In this document: piece after piece, positions 8,867-18,015 of the stretch
Numbering within the stretch: position 1 is the first letter of the stretch
How the letters are laid out: each line of letters opens with the position of its first letter
NCBI RefSeq assembly: GCF_016889705.1
Contig: NZ_CP069526.1
Span: forward strand, 9,732,945-9,796,944
Source: Amycolatopsis sp. FDAARGOS 1241
Lineage (GTDB): Bacteria; Actinomycetota; Actinomycetes; Mycobacteriales; Pseudonocardiaceae
Direction of reading: 5' to 3'
DNA: 64,000 nt
Made by a program: the position numbers and the translations under genes
Notes under the pieces: model-generated
The model's input: the letters and a program-made list of their open reading frames with translations, nothing else
What the model was told of the DNA's origin: nothing
Databases searched by the model: none

Positions 8867-9718
8867 TCAGCCGAGGTAGGTCTCGATCGCCTCCGCGATG
8901 GCGGCCGCGTACTTCGCGCGGCCTGCAGGGGACATCATCAGCGCGGCTTCGGCGGAGTTGCGCATGTTGCCGCACTCCACGAGGGCCGTGGGGCGGGTCG
9001 AGAGGTTCAGGCCGGCCAGGTCGGAGCGCGGCGAGAGGCCCGCGCTGCCGATGTAGGTCGACGTGGTGAAGCCGGCGGAGCGGAGGCCGTCGCGGAGGGT
9101 GTGGGCGAGCTGGGTGGACGGGGCGCCCTGGGCGGCGTTCAGGGGCGGCGACGAGTAGGCGACGTGGAAGCCGTGCGCGCCCGCGGACGTGGCGCCGTCG
9201 GCGTGGATGGAGACGACCGCGTCGGCGCGGGCGTCGTTGCCGATTTCGGCGCGGCGGTCGACGCAGGGGCCCACGCCGGTGTCGTTCGTGCGCGTGTAGA
9301 CGACCTTGATCCCCTTGGCGGCCAACGCGGTCCCGACCTCCTCGGCCACCGCGAAGGTGAACGCGTGCTCGGCGTAACCGGCGTTGGTGGCCGTGCCGGT
9401 GGTGTTGCACGGCTTCGTCTCGCCGCGGCCGGCCGGGACCTTGCGGTTGATCTCGGCCGGGTGTGACGCGTTGCCGCCGTTGTGGCCCGGGTCCAGGACC
9501 ACGACCTTGCCGGTCACGGCCGGAGCGACGGACGACGCGGACGACGCGGACGACGCGGACGTCGAGGGCACCGGCGGGACCGGCACCGGCGGCGACGTGG
9601 CCGACGGGGCAGCGGACGACGCCGGGACGGGGGCGGCCGCCGGGACAGCCGGTGTCCGGCTCGAGCACGCCGTGAGCAGCAGGACGCCGGCGAGCAGCGG
9701 GAGGGGGTTCGCGCGCAC
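8867..9718 (-). CDS. N-acetylmuramoyl-L-alanine amidase, predicted lipoprotein
   Basis: About 283 residues. The N-terminus ([20 protein letters not shown]) is a lipoprotein signal with lipobox LTAC, followed by a Ser/Ala/Pro/Val-rich linker. The catalytic Amidase_3 domain shows [11 protein letters not shown] (zinc His), a conserved acidic region, [11 protein letters not shown] (second zinc His) and [13 protein letters not shown] (catalytic Glu). It cleaves the bond between MurNAc and the stem peptide. Mycobacteria have an amidase of this family (Rv3717) beside ybaB-recR, so context supports the call. GTG 9718 is preferred; GTG 9727, three codons upstream, is possible, and neither has a strong ribosome-binding site. 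It is divergent from ybaB. Confidence 0.9.
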   Translation of the reverse strand: MRANPLPLLAGVLLLTACSSRTPAVPAAAPVPASSAAPSATSPPVPVPPVPSTSASSASSASSVAPAVTGKVVVLDPGHNGGNASHPAEINRKVPAGRGETKPCNTTGTATNAGYAEHAFTFAVAEEVGTALAAKGIKVVYTRTNDTGVGPCVDRRAEIGNDARADAVVSIHADGATSAGAHGFHVAYSSPPLNAAQGAPSTQLAHTLRDGLRSAGFTTSTYIGSAGLSPRSDLAGLNLSTRPTALVECGNMRNSAEAALMMSPAGRAKYAAAIAEAIETYLG

Positions 9719-9823
9719 GGCGACCACCGTGCCACAGCGAAGCGCGTGGCGCCTGAGCAGGCAACCGGACAACGCGGCTACGCTGGGGAGGAACACCCAG
9801 TGGCGGAAGGATCGAGAGCGATC

Positions 9824-10177
9824 ATGGTGCAACCCGGCGGCGGCTTCGACCTGTCGCAGATCATGCAGCAGGCGCAGCAGATGCAGGAGAAGCTCGTCCA
9901 AGCGCAGGAAGAGCTCGCGAGCACCGAGGTCACGGGCACCGCGGGCGGCGGGATGGTCACGGCGACCGTGTCCGGTGACAGCCAGCTGAAGAGCCTCGTC
10001 ATCGACCCGAAGGTCGTCGACCCCGACGACGTCGAGACGCTGGCCGACCTCGTGGTCGCGGCGGTGCGCGACGCGAGCGCCAACGCGCAGAAGCTCACCG
10101 AGCAGAAGCTCGGCCCCCTGGCCGGCGGCCTCGGCGGCGGGATGCCGGACCTCGGCAGCCTCGGGTTCGGCGGCTGA
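9824..10177 (+). CDS. ybaB: YbaB/EbfC nucleoid-associated protein
   Basis: A small DNA-binding protein of 117 residues. [20 protein letters not shown] is the N-terminal helix; [16 protein letters not shown] and [20 protein letters not shown] follow the YbaB pattern closely. It forms dimers that bind DNA and sits directly before recR, the usual order. I place the start at ATG 9824 because known relatives begin near MQPGG. However, an in-frame GTG at 9800 has a much better ribosome-binding site (GGGAGGAA at 9786-9793), which would add eight residues. Confidence 0.92.
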   Translation: MVQPGGGFDLSQIMQQAQQMQEKLVQAQEELASTEVTGTAGGGMVTATVSGDSQLKSLVIDPKVVDPDDVETLADLVVAAVRDASANAQKLTEQKLGPLAGGLGGGMPDLGSLGFGG

Positions 10178-10180
10178 CCC

Positions 10181-10777
10181 TTGTACGAGGGTGTGGTCCA
10201 GGACCTGATCGACGAGCTCGGGCGGCTGCCCGGGGTCGGGCCGAAGAGTGCGCAGCGCATCGCTTTCCACCTGCTGGCAACGGATCCCGCTGACATCGGG
10301 CGCCTGCAGGACGTGCTCGGCAAGGTCAAGGAAGGCGTGCAGTTCTGCGAGATCTGCGGCAACGTCTCCGAGCAGCAGACCTGCCGCATCTGCCGTGACG
10401 AGCGGCGCGACCTCACGGTGATCTGCGTGGTCGAGGAGCCGAAGGACGTCCTGGCCGTCGAGCGCACCCGCGAGTTCAAGGGCCGCTACCACGTCCTGGG
10501 CGGCGCGCTCGACCCGCTGTCGGGTATCGGGCCGGAGCAGCTGCGCATGCGTGAGCTGCTCAAGCGCATCGGCGAAGCCGACGTGCGCGAGATCATCATC
10601 GCCACCGACCCCAACACCGAGGGCGAAGCCACGGCCACCTACCTGGTCCGCATGCTGCGCGACTTCCCCGGCCTCACCGTCACCCGCCTCGCCTCGGGCC
10701 TGCCCATGGGCGGCGACCTGGAGTTCGCGGACGAGCTGACGCTGGGCCGCGCCCTCTCCGGCCGCCGCGCACTCTGA
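10181..10777 (+). CDS. recR: Recombination mediator protein RecR
   Basis: 198 residues, full family length. It starts with TTG 10181 three bases after the ybaB stop, so the two are one transcript. Visible in order: helix-hairpin-helix [20 protein letters not shown], a four-cysteine zinc finger ([16 protein letters not shown]) and a Toprim domain ([16 protein letters not shown] through [18 protein letters not shown]). RecR works with RecF and RecO to load RecA at gaps. A hairpin terminator follows immediately. Confidence 0.97.
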   Translation: MYEGVVQDLIDELGRLPGVGPKSAQRIAFHLLATDPADIGRLQDVLGKVKEGVQFCEICGNVSEQQTCRICRDERRDLTVICVVEEPKDVLAVERTREFKGRYHVLGGALDPLSGIGPEQLRMRELLKRIGEADVREIIIATDPNTEGEATATYLVRMLRDFPGLTVTRLASGLPMGGDLEFADELTLGRALSGRRAL

Positions 10778-10784
10778 CCCACGA

Positions 10785-10830
10785 CGGCCCCGCCACCGGA
10801 CGACGGAAGCGGGGCCGCTGTGTGTCGTTT
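10785..10830 (+). terminator. Rho-independent terminator of ybaB-recR
   Basis: CGGCCCCGC (10785-10793) pairs perfectly with GCGGGGCCG (10809-10817) across a 15-base loop. A short T run (CGTTTT) follows about ten bases later. It lies eight bases after the recR stop. Confidence 0.7.
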
Positions 10831-11170
10831 TCCCGATTCCGCGCCGGCGCCACGCCGAGACGGCCGGTCACGTTCACCTCGCGCGGCTCACCGGGCGCTG
10901 GCCGCATACCCACCTCGCGGTGACAGCGGTGTCTGTCCGGTGCCCGGGATTTCCCGGTGGGGATTCGCAAGACGGCTCGCCGCGCCGCTGCTACGTGCCG
11001 GCGCGTCCCGGGCTCCGACCCGCCTCAACGGTCTGTGGAAAGGCGAAGCCGGGGGCGCGTCGGCGGGCTGCTGGCTACGTTCGCCGCATTCGGCTTGCCG
11101 GGCAAGGCGTCCACCGCGCCCTCTGACCCACGACGGCTCCGCCCCCGGGCCGCCGGCAACCCGCCCTGAA
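10831..11170. other. Intergenic spacer with no gene seen
   Basis: Between the recR terminator and the terminator of the epimerase gene I see no supported coding frame, tRNA or repeat array. Short frames of 60-140 codons exist on the plus strand, but their translations are Arg/Pro/Ala-rich and resemble no family. Confidence 0.5.
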
Positions 11171-11174
11171 CGAC

Positions 11175-11212
11175 AACGGCCCCGCCACCGATACCGAGGT
11201 GGCAGGGCCGTT
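11175..11212 (-). terminator. Terminator at the 3' end of the epimerase gene
   Basis: AACGGCCCCGCCACC (11175-11189) pairs with GGTGGCAGGGCCGTT (11198-11212) with one G-T mismatch. Read on the minus strand, the stem ends beside an AACGGCC/TTGT run just after the stop of the minus-strand gene ending at 11224. It could also act from the recR side. Confidence 0.65.
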
Positions 11213-11223
11213 TCAGTGCGCGA

Positions 11224-12333
11224 TCAGCAATAACCCAGCTGTGCCAACGTGTCCACGATGATGTCCGACGGGTGGTATTTGTCCATCCAGGACTCGCCGC
11301 GGCGGTTCTGGTACGTGTCCAGGAAGTTCTGCAGCTTGTCGCCGCGCATTTCGGTGAGGACGACGGTTTCGCCGAGGTGCTGGGGCGTCTCGGTGCGCTC
11401 GCGGTGGACCGCGCAGGGCAGGCCGAGGTAGTAGCACTCGGCCGACAGGCCGCCCGAGTCGGTGACGACGTACTCGGCGCGCGCGACCAGCGGCAGGAAC
11501 TTCAGGTAACGCATCTTCGGCTGGGCGATGAACTTGTCGTCGAACAGGTTGTCCAGACCCAGCGACCGGATCTTCTCGCGTTCGGGCGCGCCGGCCATGT
11601 ACAGGATCGGCATTGCGCGGCTCTGCTCGCGCAGGATCTCCAGCGCCTCGCGGTACTTGTCCGCGCGCGACACGAGTTCGAAGCGGTGCAGCGTGGCGAG
11701 CCCGAAGCGCTCCGGCAGGTTCGGCACGTCCAGCGGCTGGCCGATCGCCAGGCGCATCGCGTCGATCGCCGTGTTCGCCTCGGTGTCGACGACGACGCCG
11801 CGCGCGTTGCGCAGGTTGTTCACCTCGCGGGCGCTCGGCGCGAAGTGGATGTCGACGATCTTCGCCGCGATCTTGCGGTTCAGCTCCTCCGGCAGCGGAG
11901 ACAGGATGCTGCCCGAGCGCGCGCCCGCCTCCACGTGCCCGACGCGCGACTTCAGGATGCGCTTGCCGATCAGCGAGCCGTACGGCGTGGTGAACGTGTC
12001 GCCGTGCACCAGCACGAGCGGGGGACGGCCGTCCTCGGTCAGCGCGGCGCGCAGTTCGGCGCGGCGGCTCCACGCGGTGCGCAGCACCTGCGCGGCCCAG
12101 CCCGGCACCTGCGCCGGCGACTCCAGGTTGTGGGCCTTGTCCTCCGGCACGAGCCACACGTCGGGCTCGGGCAGCTTCAGGTCCGCGAGCACGTCGGCGA
12201 CCTCGTCCACGTGCTGGGCGGTGAACCAGATCTTCGGCCTCATGCCGCGCTCGGCGATCCCGTGGTAGACCGGCGCGATCTTGATCAGTTCCGCGGTGGT
12301 GCCGAGAATAAAGGAAATCACCGTGAGGCCCAT
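11224..12333 (-). CDS. UDP-N-acetylglucosamine 2-epimerase family protein
   Basis: A 369-residue GT-B-fold protein of the non-hydrolysing UDP-GlcNAc 2-epimerase family, which makes UDP-ManNAc. It starts MGLTVISFILGTTAELIKIA; the family usually has a related strand-turn (GTRPE-like) here, so the GTTAE variant is a small departure. Further in are VHGDTFTTPYGSLIGKR, VGHVEAGARSGS (family HVEAGLRT), and PEELNRKIAAKIVDIHFAPS (family EENR and FAPT). Towards the C-terminus is EYVVTDSGGLSAECYYLGLP, matching the donor-binding SGG-QEE region. It is divergent from a glycosyltransferase operon and likely supplies an activated sugar for the same surface glycan. Enzymatic specificity is inferred. Confidence 0.85.
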   Translation of the reverse strand: MGLTVISFILGTTAELIKIAPVYHGIAERGMRPKIWFTAQHVDEVADVLADLKLPEPDVWLVPEDKAHNLESPAQVPGWAAQVLRTAWSRRAELRAALTEDGRPPLVLVHGDTFTTPYGSLIGKRILKSRVGHVEAGARSGSILSPLPEELNRKIAAKIVDIHFAPSAREVNNLRNARGVVVDTEANTAIDAMRLAIGQPLDVPNLPERFGLATLHRFELVSRADKYREALEILREQSRAMPILYMAGAPEREKIRSLGLDNLFDDKFIAQPKMRYLKFLPLVARAEYVVTDSGGLSAECYYLGLPCAVHRERTETPQHLGETVVLTEMRGDKLQNFLDTYQNRRGESWMDKYHPSDIIVDTLAQLGYC

Positions 12334-12404
12334 TTCTGGTCGGATTGCGGTGTCCGAAGGATACTGGGCACGTCCGGCCGCGCGGCACAGGGTAGCCTCG
12401 CCCC

Positions 12405-13430
12405 GTGAGTGCGAACCCGCTCCTCCCCTCGCTCAGCGTCGTGATTCCGGTCTACAACGAGCAGGACTGGATCGAACGCAGCATCGGCGCACTGGTCACG
12501 GCCGCCGGCGTCGCGGGCTGGCCGGTGGAGATCGTCGTGGTCGACGACGGCAGCACCGACGGGACGCCCGAGAAGCTGGCCGCACTCCAGCGGCGCCACG
12601 GCATCACCGTGCTGACCCAGCCCAACAGCGGCCGGTTCGAAGCCCGGCGCGCAGGCCTGGCCAAGGCGTCCGGGCAGCAGATCCTGCTGGTCGACAGCCG
12701 CGTGATCGTCGACGAGACCGCACTGGCCTTCTTGCGCGACCAGCTCGTGGCGCACCCCGAGCGCACGGTCTGGAACGGGCACATCAACGTCGAGTCCGCC
12801 CGCAATCCGTACGCGGGCTTCCTCGCCGGCATGGTGAAGATTCCGTGGCGGCGCTACTGTGCGAATCCGAGCCTGATGTCCTTCGGCATCGAGGAATTCG
12901 ACGTGTTCCCCAAGGGCACCGGATTCTTTTCCGCGCCGCGGGAAGTTCTGGAGAACGCGAGCGCCGCATTCGAATCGTTGTTCGACGATTCCCGTCTCGC
13001 GAGCGACGACACCGGTGTGCTGCGCTGGATCGCCGAGCGTCACCGCATCTTCCTGGCCCCGGAGCTGTCCGCGACCTACCACGGCCGTGACTCCTTCAAG
13101 AAGTTCGCCGCCCAGTCGTACTTCCGCGGTACCACTTTCGTGGACTCCTACCTCGCCTCCCCCGGCCCGGCCCGCAACGGCCTGTTCGCCGCGCTCGCCG
13201 TCGGCGTCCTCGGCCTGGGACTGGCCGCGCGCCGCCCCAAGACGGCCGTCGCGCTGGCCGCCGCCGGTTCCGCCGCAGCCGGCGCAGCGGTGACCCGCTT
13301 CGGTGCCACGAAGTCCGAGGCGCGCGCCGTTGCGCTGCTCGCCCCCGTCTTCGGGGCCGGCTTCGGCGCGGGTGCCGTGCGCGGCCTGGTCCTCGCGCTG
13401 CGCGCCCGCCTCGGCCGGTCCGCCCGATGA
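12405..13430 (+). CDS. Family 2 glycosyltransferase with C-terminal membrane segments
   Basis: 341 residues, GTG start. The N-terminal half is a GT-A domain: LSVVIPVYNEQDWIERSIGA, EIVVVDDGSTDGTPEKL, LTQPNSGRFEARRAGLAKA, and the metal-site-like LLVDSRVIVDE, where a DxD would usually be (here DSR). WIAERHRIFLAPELSATYHG comes later. The C-terminal ~90 residues (from LFAALAVGVLGLGLAARR) are two to three membrane helices. It probably transfers a sugar to a lipid-linked acceptor at the cytoplasmic face. Its stop overlaps the next start (ATGA). Confidence 0.88.
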   Translation: MSANPLLPSLSVVIPVYNEQDWIERSIGALVTAAGVAGWPVEIVVVDDGSTDGTPEKLAALQRRHGITVLTQPNSGRFEARRAGLAKASGQQILLVDSRVIVDETALAFLRDQLVAHPERTVWNGHINVESARNPYAGFLAGMVKIPWRRYCANPSLMSFGIEEFDVFPKGTGFFSAPREVLENASAAFESLFDDSRLASDDTGVLRWIAERHRIFLAPELSATYHGRDSFKKFAAQSYFRGTTFVDSYLASPGPARNGLFAALAVGVLGLGLAARRPKTAVALAAAGSAAAGAAVTRFGATKSEARAVALLAPVFGAGFGAGAVRGLVLALRARLGRSAR

Positions 13431-14725
13431 GCACGCCGGTGACCGACGAGGACCAGCGTGAGCTCGCCAAGGAGACCGGCAAGTCGGCGGGGAAGATCGG
13501 CGTCTCGCTGCTGGTCGCCATCGCCCTCGGCTACGTCTTTTCGTTCCTGACGCCGCGGCTGCTCGGCCCGGCCGACAACGCGGTGTTCGCCGCGTTCTGG
13601 GGCATCCTCATGGGCCTCGGCGGGGCGCTGTCGCCGCTCGAACAGGAGCTTTCGCGCCAGTCCGCGGTCGCCGCGATGGACGGCGGCCGCGTGGGCAAGC
13701 CCGCTTTGCGCGCGCTCGCGGTCGGCGCGGCGACGATCGCCGTGGTGGCGGCGGTGACCATCGCGGTTCCGGTGCTCAACCAGCGGCTCTACTCCGGACA
13801 CCTCGAACTCGGAGTCATCGCGCTGTGCGGGGGCATCGCCTTCGCCTGCCAGTTCGCCATGCGCGGCCTGTTGGTCGGCCACAGCCGCATCAAGCCGTAC
13901 TCCTGGCTGGTCATCGCCGAGGCAGCAGTCCGCGCGGTGCTCTTGGGACTCGTGGTGGTCGCAGGCCTCACAGGCGTCGCGTCCTTCGCGATCGCGGCGG
14001 CGGTCGGGTCCTTTGCCTGGCTGCTCTTCGTGCGCTCGGCGCGCGGGGTGGTGGATACCCGGATCGAGGGCGACGGCTGGCGGCCGGTCACCTCGCGCAT
14101 CCTGCTGCTCCTGCTGAGCGCGGGGCTCACGGCCAGCGTGATCACCGGCTACCCGGCACTGGTCAACGTGCTCGCCCCCGGCGGCGACGCCGCGAAGGTG
14201 GGTGTGCTGTTCGCCGCCCTGCAGGTTTCGCGTGTCCCGCTGTTGCTGCTGTCACCGCTGCAGGCACTCGCGGTGCCCACTGTGGTGCGCCTCTCGGGGT
14301 CCGTCGAAGGCATGCACCGCCTCCGCCGCCTCCTCGGTGTCGGCACGCTCGGCACCCTTGTCGTCGGGGCGATCGGTGCGCTGGTCGGCCTGCTCATCGG
14401 GCCGTGGCTGGTCCGGCTGCTGTTCGGCGCGAACTACGCCTCGGCCGAAGGCTGGTGGGTGGCCGGCATGGTCTGGGGTGCGGTCCTCCTGACCGCGCTG
14501 CAGCTCATGACCGCGGTGCTCGTCGCCCGCACGCAGGCGAACAAGGTGCTCGTCACCTGGGCCGTGGTCGCTGTTTCGACGGCGTTGGTGCTCCTGTTGC
14601 TGCCGGGTGACACGATCTTGCGCGCGGTGGCCGGGCTGGCCGCCGGGCCGACGGTCGGGCTCGTGGTCGCCGCCGCGTTCGTTCTCCGTCGTCCAGGCAA
14701 CGTGCAGGCCCGGTCGGACGTCTGA
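13427..14725 (+). CDS. Polysaccharide flippase-like integral membrane protein (MOP superfamily)
   Basis: 432 residues, overlapping the glycosyltransferase stop by four bases. It has about twelve hydrophobic segments, starting with SLLVAIALGYVFSFLTPRLLGP; GPADNAVFAAFWGI resembles the N-terminal region of Wzx/RfbX-type flippases. It likely moves a lipid-linked glycan across the membrane, given that it sits between sugar transferases. There is no enzymatic motif. Assignment to the MOP superfamily is moderately secure; the substrate is inferred from context. Confidence 0.78.
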   Translation: MSTPVTDEDQRELAKETGKSAGKIGVSLLVAIALGYVFSFLTPRLLGPADNAVFAAFWGILMGLGGALSPLEQELSRQSAVAAMDGGRVGKPALRALAVGAATIAVVAAVTIAVPVLNQRLYSGHLELGVIALCGGIAFACQFAMRGLLVGHSRIKPYSWLVIAEAAVRAVLLGLVVVAGLTGVASFAIAAAVGSFAWLLFVRSARGVVDTRIEGDGWRPVTSRILLLLLSAGLTASVITGYPALVNVLAPGGDAAKVGVLFAALQVSRVPLLLLSPLQALAVPTVVRLSGSVEGMHRLRRLLGVGTLGTLVVGAIGALVGLLIGPWLVRLLFGANYASAEGWWVAGMVWGAVLLTALQLMTAVLVARTQANKVLVTWAVVAVSTALVLLLLPGDTILRAVAGLAAGPTVGLVVAAAFVLRRPGNVQARSDV

Positions 14726-14797
14726 GTATCGTGCAGGCGTCCCGGGCCGATGACGAAGTCGGTGTGAAGAGCCGGTGAGGGTTGGACAGCGAATCCG

Positions 14798-16765
14798 ATG
14801 AACGTAGTACTGATCTTGCTCGCCTTCTGGGTGCCCGGACTGGTCTTCGGCGCCGCGATCGGGCTGCGCGGCTGGACGCTCGCCGCGGCGGGTCCGCTGC
14901 TGACGTTCGGCGTCGTCGCGCTCGGCGTGCCGGTCCTCGGTGACCTCGGGATCCGCTGGAACCTGCTCGACGTGGCACTGTGGACGGTGCTGCTCGCGGT
15001 CGTCGGCTTCGCGCTCGGGTTCGCCGTGCGCCGGTGGACCGCCCGCCGGCACCCCGGCAGGGAGCCCCAGGGCCTGGAACGGGTCTACTCGGTCCGCGAC
15101 CACGTGCTGATGGGCCTCGGCGTCGCTGTGGGCATGGCGGTCGGCACCGCGGTGTTCTTTCGGGGCACCAACGGCATCGACCGGGTGCAGCAGGGCTGGG
15201 ACGCACCGTTCCACGGGAACCTGGTGCGCTGGATCGCCGAACACGGCGACGCGCGGCCGTCCACTGTGGGCACCATCGCGAACCTGCCGAACCAGGCGAA
15301 CTACTTCTACCCCGACACCTACCACGCGCTGCTCGCCCTCGTGTTCGGCAAGGGCGGCCTCACGATGATGCCGACGCTGAACCTCGCGGTGCTCGCGGTG
15401 ATCCTCAGCGTTCCGCTCGGCGTCGCCGCGATGTGCCGGGCCTGGCACATGCCCGCACTGGGTGTCGCCGCCGCGGCGGCCGTCACCACGTGGTTCACCG
15501 CTTTCCCGTACGACTCGCTGTGGCGGGGTCCGCTGTGGCCGTACGTTGCGGGCGTCGCGATGATCCCCGCGATGCTCGCGATCGCGAAGCTGCTGCTGCG
15601 TCCGCGCGGCATCGCAGGCCCCGTCGCGATCAGCCTCGGTGTGGCGGGGCTGACTGGCCTGCACACGAGCATCGTGTTCGTGATCGCCGTCTACTTCATC
15701 CTCATCCTGATCGCGGTGCTGCTGCGCTGGGAGAAAATCGAGTGGCGGCGCTCGGCGCCCTCGCTCATCGCGACCGTCGTGCTCGCCGCCGTGCTGGGTG
15801 TGCCGCTCGTGCTGCCGTCGCTGTACAACGCGGGCGGCGTGACGAGCGCGACCTGGGCCTCGGAGGCGACGGTCTCCGGTGGCCTCGGCGAGACCATCAC
15901 CTTCTCGCCGATGGCCGACTTCCCGCAGTGGTGGATCGGCATCCCGGCCATCATCGGTATCTTCTTCATGGTGCGCCACCGCCGGATGATGTGGATGGTC
16001 GGCGCGTACGTCGTCTTCGGTGGACTGTTCGCGGCCACTGTCTCCCTCGAGACGCCGCTGATCCACACGCTCACCGGCATCTTCTACAACGACCACTGGC
16101 GCATCGCGGCGCTCGTGCCGCTGGTCGGCAGCGTCGCGGTCGGCGAATTCGTCCACACCTTCGGGAGCTGGTTCGCCCGCAAGGCCGGCTCCCGCGTGAA
16201 GCTGCAGCCGGCCACGCTCGCCCTGCTCGGCGCCGTCCTCGTGGCGATCGTGGTGGGTGGTCTGAGCCGCGGTGGCTACATCGGGCGCAACACCGCGCGT
16301 CTGGAGATCAACTACGGCGACGGGCCGACCGTGTCGAAGGCCGAGGAAGCCGCCTACCAGTGGCTCGCCCAGCACACCGCGCCCGGTGAACGCGTGATGA
16401 ACGACAAGGCCGACGGTTCCGTGTGGATGTACGCCCTGGCCGGGGTCACGCCGGTGGAGTGGACCTTCTACGGCGCCGAACCCGATACCGAAGCCGGCTA
16501 CCTGTCCGTGTGGCTGGACGACATCGACAAGTACCCGCAGGTGCGCAAGGACCTCACCGACCTGCACGTGCGCTACGTCATCGTCGGCAAGGGCAAGGCG
16601 ACGCCCACCGCCGAGGAGTCGGTCGGCGTCGCCGACATCGTCGCCGGTCCGGACTTCCACGAGGTGTTCCACAACGACGGCGCCACCATCTACCAGATCG
16701 AAGGCCAGCAGGGCGTCATCGCCGCCGGCGCGTCACCCGGGTCCGCCGACCCTCACGGTCAGTGA
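14798..16765 (+). CDS. DUF6541-type polytopic membrane protein
   Basis: 655 residues with about a dozen membrane helices from the N-terminus (MNVVLILLAFWVPGLVFGAA) to about base 16300, then a ~150-residue soluble C-terminal domain (EEAAYQWLAQHTAPGERVMN, RYVIVGKGKATPTAEESVGV). The loop FRGTNGIDRVQQGWDAPFHG after the early helices, and the overall layout, recall GT-C-type membrane glycosyltransferases. The family has no assigned activity as far as I recall. The position between a flippase and another glycosyltransferase supports a role in surface polysaccharide synthesis. Confidence 0.8.
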   Translation: MNVVLILLAFWVPGLVFGAAIGLRGWTLAAAGPLLTFGVVALGVPVLGDLGIRWNLLDVALWTVLLAVVGFALGFAVRRWTARRHPGREPQGLERVYSVRDHVLMGLGVAVGMAVGTAVFFRGTNGIDRVQQGWDAPFHGNLVRWIAEHGDARPSTVGTIANLPNQANYFYPDTYHALLALVFGKGGLTMMPTLNLAVLAVILSVPLGVAAMCRAWHMPALGVAAAAAVTTWFTAFPYDSLWRGPLWPYVAGVAMIPAMLAIAKLLLRPRGIAGPVAISLGVAGLTGLHTSIVFVIAVYFILILIAVLLRWEKIEWRRSAPSLIATVVLAAVLGVPLVLPSLYNAGGVTSATWASEATVSGGLGETITFSPMADFPQWWIGIPAIIGIFFMVRHRRMMWMVGAYVVFGGLFAATVSLETPLIHTLTGIFYNDHWRIAALVPLVGSVAVGEFVHTFGSWFARKAGSRVKLQPATLALLGAVLVAIVVGGLSRGGYIGRNTARLEINYGDGPTVSKAEEAAYQWLAQHTAPGERVMNDKADGSVWMYALAGVTPVEWTFYGAEPDTEAGYLSVWLDDIDKYPQVRKDLTDLHVRYVIVGKGKATPTAEESVGVADIVAGPDFHEVFHNDGATIYQIEGQQGVIAAGASPGSADPHGQ

Positions 16766-16774
16766 GAAGTTAAG

Positions 16775-17530
16775 GTGATCTCCGTGTCCACCACCCCCGT
16801 GAGCACCCGACGTGTTCTGATCGTGATGCCCGCCCTCAACGAGCAGGCCAGCGTCGGCGCCGTCATCAGCCAGGTCAGGTCCTCGCTCCCGGGCATGGAC
16901 GTGCTGGTCGTCGACGACGGATCGGTGGATGCCACGGCCCAGCTCGCCCGCGCCGCGGGCGCCGAAGTGGCCCGTCTGGCCGTGAACCTCGGCGTCGGCG
17001 GGGCGATGCGCACCGGCTTCCGCTACGCCGCCGCGCGCCGCTACGACGTCGTGGTGCAAGTGGACGCCGACGGCCAGCACGACCCCGAGGAGGTCGGCGC
17101 GCTGCTCGCGGCCCTCGACGCGGGCGCCGACATCGCGATCGGCTCCCGGTTCGCCGGCAAGGGCGCCTACCGCGCCGTCGGCCCGCGCAAGTACGCCATG
17201 GTCGTGCTCTCCTTCGTCTTCTCGCGCCTGGCCGGGCGCAAGCTCACCGACGTCACGTCGGGCTTCAAGGCCATGGGGCCGCGCGCGATCGCGATGTTCG
17301 CGAACTACTACCCGGCCGAGTACCTCGGCGACACCGTCGAATCGCTCGTGATGGCGATCCGGGCGAAGCTCACGATCGCCGAGGTGCCGGTCGTGATGCG
17401 CGAACGCGCCGGCGGCACACCCAGCCACTCGCCGGTGAAGTCGGCCGTCTACCTCTCCCGGGCCGGGCTCGCGCTGCTGCTGGCGCTCGTCCGGCGCCGT
17501 CCGTCCCTCGACTCGTCCGACGCAGCGTAA
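16775..17530 (+). CDS. Family 2 glycosyltransferase, polyprenyl-phosphate sugar synthase type
   Basis: 251 residues, GTG start. It is a compact GT-A domain: RRVLIVMPALNEQASVGAVI, DVLVVDDGSVDATAQLARAA, the glycine-rich NLGVGGAMRTGFRYAAARRY, and the metal site QVDADGQHDPEEV. GSRFAGKG and DVTSGFKAMGPRAI match the dolichyl/polyprenyl-phosphate mannosyltransferase type. It is followed nine bases later by a DUF2304 protein, a common pairing that may form a membrane-bound sugar-phosphate synthase complex. Confidence 0.9.
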   Translation: MISVSTTPVSTRRVLIVMPALNEQASVGAVISQVRSSLPGMDVLVVDDGSVDATAQLARAAGAEVARLAVNLGVGGAMRTGFRYAAARRYDVVVQVDADGQHDPEEVGALLAALDAGADIAIGSRFAGKGAYRAVGPRKYAMVVLSFVFSRLAGRKLTDVTSGFKAMGPRAIAMFANYYPAEYLGDTVESLVMAIRAKLTIAEVPVVMRERAGGTPSHSPVKSAVYLSRAGLALLLALVRRRPSLDSSDAA

Positions 17531-17539
17531 GGGGATTTC

Positions 17540-17977
17540 ATGGCCGGCTGGCGCGTACTCAGCATCGTCGTCGCATGCCTGGTGCTGTTCGTCGTCGTCG
17601 AGATGATGCGGCGGCGGAAGCTGCGCGAGAAGTACGCGGGCGTGTGGCTCGTCGTCGCTGTCGGTGTCGTGGTGCTCGCGGTGATCCCCGAGGCCGCGGA
17701 GTTCCTGGCGAAGATCACGGGCGTGCAGACGCCGTCCAACTTCGTGTTCCTCCTGGCCGGTGTCGTGCTGGCACTGGTCGCGCTGCACCTGTCCACCGAG
17801 GTCGGGCACCTGGAGGAAGAGGTCCGGACCTCCGTGGAGGAGACGGCGCTGCTGCGTTGCGAGCTCGAGGACACCAAGAAGGAACTCGAAGCCCGGATCG
17901 CGTCGCTCGAGGCCAAGATCGGTGCGCCGGACGACGTGGAGGGCCTGCCCGAAGTGAGTCCCGCACGCGTTCGCTGA
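17540..17977 (+). CDS. DUF2304 membrane protein
   Basis: 145 residues. Three hydrophobic segments (VLSIVVACLVLFVVVEMM, VWLVVAVGVVVLAVIPEAAE, FVFLLAGVVLALVALHLS) are followed by a charged coiled-coil tail (VGHLEEEVRTSVEETALLRC, LEARIASLEAKIG). DUF2304 proteins usually sit next to a polyprenyl-phosphate-type GT2, as here, and probably anchor it. ATG 17540 is preceded by AAGGGGA. Confidence 0.85.
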   Translation: MAGWRVLSIVVACLVLFVVVEMMRRRKLREKYAGVWLVVAVGVVVLAVIPEAAEFLAKITGVQTPSNFVFLLAGVVLALVALHLSTEVGHLEEEVRTSVEETALLRCELEDTKKELEARIASLEAKIGAPDDVEGLPEVSPARVR

Positions 17978-18015
17978 TCTCCGCGCTGCGCGCCGCCCCG
18001 CCTCGGCTGGGTGGT

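Noticed and set aside
6717..9466. Very long open frames across the array after dnaX (up to 660 codons)
   Set aside because: They run through dnaX in a wrong frame, give Arg/Pro/Ser-rich translations and exist only because GC-rich repeats lack stops.
14252..16672. Long minus-strand frame antisense to the flippase-like and DUF6541 genes
   Set aside because: His/Asp/Arg-rich translation typical of the reverse of a membrane-protein gene.
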